Of a stretch of DNA of 64,000 nucleotides, positions 61,889 to 64,000 are shown in pieces. This DNA comes from JBCCMQ01 sp039179985 (GTDB lineage Bacteria > Pseudomonadota > Alphaproteobacteria > Rhodobacterales > Rhodobacteraceae): assembly GCA_039179985.1 (NCBI GenBank), contig JBCDED010000010.1, positions 1 to 64,000 of the forward strand, in the 5' to 3' direction. The notes under the pieces were generated by a model, which searched no databases, was not told the origin of the DNA, and saw only the letters and a list, made by a program, of their open reading frames with translations. A program made the translations under genes and the position numbers. Within the stretch, counting starts at the first letter, position 1. Every line of letters begins with the position of its first letter.

Positions 61889-62083
61889 TCAGAAACGACC
61901 CAGGGCGCTGCCCGGCTTGGAACTGCCAAGGCGCGGGTTCCGCTCGCGCGCGCGCCAGTCCATCGAAGACTTCATGCGACCGTACCGCCGCTCTTCCAGG
62001 AGGTCCCAGGTCAGCTGTGTCCAGTGACGTGCCAAATGGGTGATCATTGACACGCAGATGAAGAAGAGTGCGAGTTGCAGCAT
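61889..62083 (-). CDS. Small single-span membrane protein upstream of phnF
   Basis: A 64-residue frame with a hydrophobic N-terminus (MLQLALFFICVSMITHLA) and a basic C-terminal tail (RRYGRMKSSMDWRARERN), preceded by GGATAGGGG eight or so bases before the ATG. The composition and ribosome binding site suggest a real gene, although I do not recognise it. Within the 648-base gap 61744-62391 the only other features seen are the Pho/PhnF sites, a CCCACA-AAGAC-TGTGGG-type hairpin near 62203-62223 and the palindrome at 62361. Confidence 0.5.
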   Translation of the reverse strand: MLQLALFFICVSMITHLARHWTQLTWDLLEERRYGRMKSSMDWRARERNPRLGSSKPGSALGRF

Positions 62084-62360
62084 TGTTGGCCCCTATCCTC
62101 AATTCACGGTCCCGCGACGCCGGGCGCCGCACAAGGCGCCGGATGCACATCGGAGACGATGTTCCGTTTCAGACTGTTACTGTGCTGGCTCCGGGGATCT
62201 GTCCCACAAAGACTGTGTGGGAGGTCCTGCCCAGGACCTGGAATCGCCGCGCCGTTGACACACTGTTTCCTAATTTCTGGTGCGAGAATGTGGCGAAAAT
62301 GCGGCCAAGCGGGGCATCTGACCCAACGTCGGCCACATTTTGCTCGAAAGATGACGTAAA

Positions 62361-62374
62361 GGCGGCGCGCCGCC
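62361..62374 (-). terminator. GC palindrome after the secreted protein gene
   Basis: GGCGGCGCGCCGCC, a perfect 14-bp palindrome 17 bases past the stop of the minus-strand gene and followed on that strand by TTTACG. A weak terminator candidate. Confidence 0.35.
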
Positions 62375-62391
62375 CTAGTGCAGCGCCGGCG

Positions 62392-62856
62392 TTACCAGAA
62401 CTTCCACCACGGCTTGTCGTCGGCTGCGTCTTCGGTGGTATTGTCGGCGTCGGCTGCAACGGTTTCGGTTTTGGCGTCGACCTCTGTCGTGTCGGCCTCT
62501 GCGGTTTCCGTTTCGTCGGTGGCGGCATCCGTACCAAAGTTCTCGGTGGCGCCTGCTTCGGCCACGGCCAGCGCCTCGGTCAGTTTTTCCTTGGCACCGT
62601 CCAGGTCGCCCTCACCGCAGGTCGCAAAGGCCTCGTCCAGCATTTGCTGAGCCGTGGCCGCGGCCTCGTCCGTGGTGCGCGGCAACTGCAGGCGAATGCG
62701 CGCGCGCAGCATCAACGCGTCGGTGTCGTCGCATTTGTCGATGAGCGCCTGGAAGGTCTCGTCGGTGTTGGTGCTGGCATCGTTGCCGGCTTGTTGTTCC
62801 TGGGCCAGGGCAGGGCTTGCCGCAAGCATCAGTGCCAGAACTGCGAACCGTGTCAT
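62392..62856 (-). CDS. Secreted acidic protein linked to a PhnE-like permease
   Basis: A 154-residue exported protein. Signal peptide MTRFAVLALMLAASPALA. The middle is helical with two cysteines (IDKCDDTDALMLRARIRLQL and FATCGEGDLDGAKEKL). The tail is Asp/Glu/Thr/Ala-rich and disordered-looking, ending DDKPWWKFW. GGAGAGG precedes the ATG at 62856. It follows the permease gene by 20 bases, so it may be an accessory of that transporter. I do not recognise a family. Confidence 0.7.
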   Translation of the reverse strand: MTRFAVLALMLAASPALAQEQQAGNDASTNTDETFQALIDKCDDTDALMLRARIRLQLPRTTDEAAATAQQMLDEAFATCGEGDLDGAKEKLTEALAVAEAGATENFGTDAATDETETAEADTTEVDAKTETVAADADNTTEDAADDKPWWKFW

Positions 62857-62876
62857 TTGCCTCTCCATTCTAAGGC

Positions 62877-64000
62877 TCAGAGCGAGCCGTCTCTGTTTCC
62901 GATCAGTGCGCGCCGCAGGCGGCCTGACATGGCGTCCATGGCCATGACGGTCACCAGCACGAGCAGCGCCATATAGGCGACGTTCTCAAAATCATTGCCG
63001 GTCTGAAGGGCCCCGAGGAACTGAAGTCCGATGCCGCCTGCACCCATAGCGCCGATGATGACTGCGCTGCGCGTGTTGCTCTCCAGGTAGTAGAGCGATT
63101 GGGAAATGAAGACCGGCATGATCTGTGGCAAGAGCCCGAAGCGGTATTGCTGGACCTTGCGAGCACCGGTCGACTGGATGCCCTCGCGCTGTTTGTTGTC
63201 CGCGTTCTCAATTGCTTCAGACATCAGCTTGCCCAGCGTGCCCGTGTCGGTGAAGGCGATGGCGAAAATGCCCGTGAAAAGCCCGGGGCCAAAGGCGCGC
63301 AGGAAGATCAGCGACCAGATCAGCGTATCGATCCCGCGCAGAAGATCGAAGAGGCGCCGCAGGCCAAAGCGCGCCAGCGCGATGGGCTGGACGTTGCGGG
63401 CCGCCATGAACGCAAGCGGCAGGCCGACCGCCGAGGCGATCATGGTGCCGAGGAGCGCCATGAAGATCGTCTCGAGCATGGCGTAAAGCACCACGCCGTG
63501 CCCCCATAGCGTATTGTCACGGAACTCGGTCCAGACCAGTTTGGCGTTCGACATCTCGGGCACTACACGGTCGCCCCAGAGCATCAGGCCGATGGCCTGA
63601 AAGAAGCCCACATCCACGAGTGGGCTGTCAAAGTCGAACCAGAAATATTTCCAACCGACCTCATAGCGGTGGACCTCAACCTTTAGGGTGCCGACCTGCA
63701 ACCGCTCGTAAAGCGACGGCCGGATCTCGACCTTGTTCTCGGTGGGCCGCATCCACTCTGGCAATTCGTCGGCGCGCCCTTCATAGCCCACCACATAGGG
63801 CTTGCCGTCGGCGTTCAGCTCAAACCGGTAAACTTCGTCCTCGCCGGGCCAGTCCATGGTGACGAAGTCATCATGGTAGATGACCGTGCCGCCATTGGCG
63901 AAGTTGATGACTCGACCGCCATCGTCCGCTTCCACGAACCACTCTGGCTTGGGATCATAGACCTGACGGTGTCCGCCCTCGAAAGCTACCTGCACCTCGT
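62877..64000 (-). CDS. PhnE-like phosphonate ABC permease, 5' end beyond the window
   Basis: At least 374 residues; the frame is open to the right edge, so the start is missing. A long hydrophilic N-terminal part (GRVINFANGGTVIYHDDFVT, YKVE-like periplasmic region) precedes a PhnE core. The core has YAMLETIFMALLGTMIASAV, GIDTLIWSLIFLRAFGPGLF, the EAA-like loop GIQSTGARKVQQYRFGLLPQ and NTRSAVIIGAMGAGGIGLQF. It is distinct from the two phnE genes at 51.8-53.6 kb and implies a second phosphonate- or phosphate-ester importer upstream. Confidence 0.85.
   Translation of the reverse strand, partial: EVQVAFEGGHRQVYDPKPEWFVEADDGGRVINFANGGTVIYHDDFVTMDWPGEDEVYRFELNADGKPYVVGYEGRADELPEWMRPTENKVEIRPSLYERLQVGTLKVEVHRYEVGWKYFWFDFDSPLVDVGFFQAIGLMLWGDRVVPEMSNAKLVWTEFRDNTLWGHGVVLYAMLETIFMALLGTMIASAVGLPLAFMAARNVQPIALARFGLRRLFDLLRGIDTLIWSLIFLRAFGPGLFTGIFAIAFTDTGTLGKLMSEAIENADNKQREGIQSTGARKVQQYRFGLLPQIMPVFISQSLYYLESNTRSAVIIGAMGAGGIGLQFLGALQTGNDFENVAYMALLVLVTVMAMDAMSGRLRRALIGNRDGSL

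Noticed and set aside
62068..62976. 302-residue plus-strand frame
   Set aside because: Antisense to the secreted protein, whose signal peptide and ribosome binding site are clear.

Overview
This 64 kb window is a GC-rich chromosomal segment that looks like an alphaproteobacterium of the Rhodobacteraceae (Roseobacter-type). Supporting signs are the codon bias, abundant GTG/TTG starts, ATGA overlaps, many ABC and TRAP importers, a PtsP/LysC neighbourhood, and a leftward phn (C-P lyase) locus. No rRNA, tRNA, CRISPR array or insertion sequence was seen.

Layout. 1-14.6 kb is mostly housekeeping: an edge fragment, a ribbon-helix-helix regulator, MTA phosphorylase, a SulP permease, a flavin reductase, acetyltransferases, PtsP, aspartate kinase, an SDR, a DUF1178 protein, a Nudix hydrolase, a histone-deacetylase-like hydrolase, a threonine dehydratase-like enzyme and a membrane protein with a LytR_C-like end. 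14.8-21.4 kb holds a decayed TRAP large permease (dctM remnant), an amidase, a D-threonine-aldolase-like PLP enzyme and an intact TAXI-type TRAP system (binding protein, DUF1850, fused permease).

21.5-46 kb is a large catabolic island. A TetR regulator is divergent from a ribose-type ABC importer, followed by a zinc alcohol dehydrogenase (broken by a 31-bp tandem duplication), a cupin, an aldehyde dehydrogenase, a GMC oxidoreductase, two aldo/keto reductases (one with an in-frame amber stop), a CoA-transferase, a MaoC hydratase, an acyl-CoA dehydrogenase, an SDR, a DUF993 protein and a sugar isomerase. A LacI regulator and a second sugar ABC importer follow. Six copies of a 16-bp palindrome, consensus GTAACYNNNNRGTTAC, lie in the promoter regions of six of these transcription units and define a likely TetR regulon. 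The second importer also carries a separate LacI-type palindrome. By inference the enzymes oxidise an imported alcohol or polyol to an acid, activate it with CoA and take it through beta-oxidation-like steps.

46-49.3 kb has an NTF2-like protein, an L,D-transpeptidase-like exported protein, an acetyltransferase and a two-gene permease (one partner frameshifted). 49.3-64 kb is a phosphonate locus transcribed leftward: phnFGHIJKLM, then phnCDEE, then an ATPase, a metallophosphoesterase, a histidine phosphatase and a hexapeptide transferase. Candidate Pho boxes and a shared 11-bp element precede both phnF and phnC. Upstream sit a small membrane protein, a secreted acidic protein and a third PhnE-like permease cut by the window edge. 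The encoded PhnJ keeps only one of the four cysteines that define the C-P lyase Fe-S/radical motif, which is the most striking observation here. Four genes in the window are visibly disrupted.
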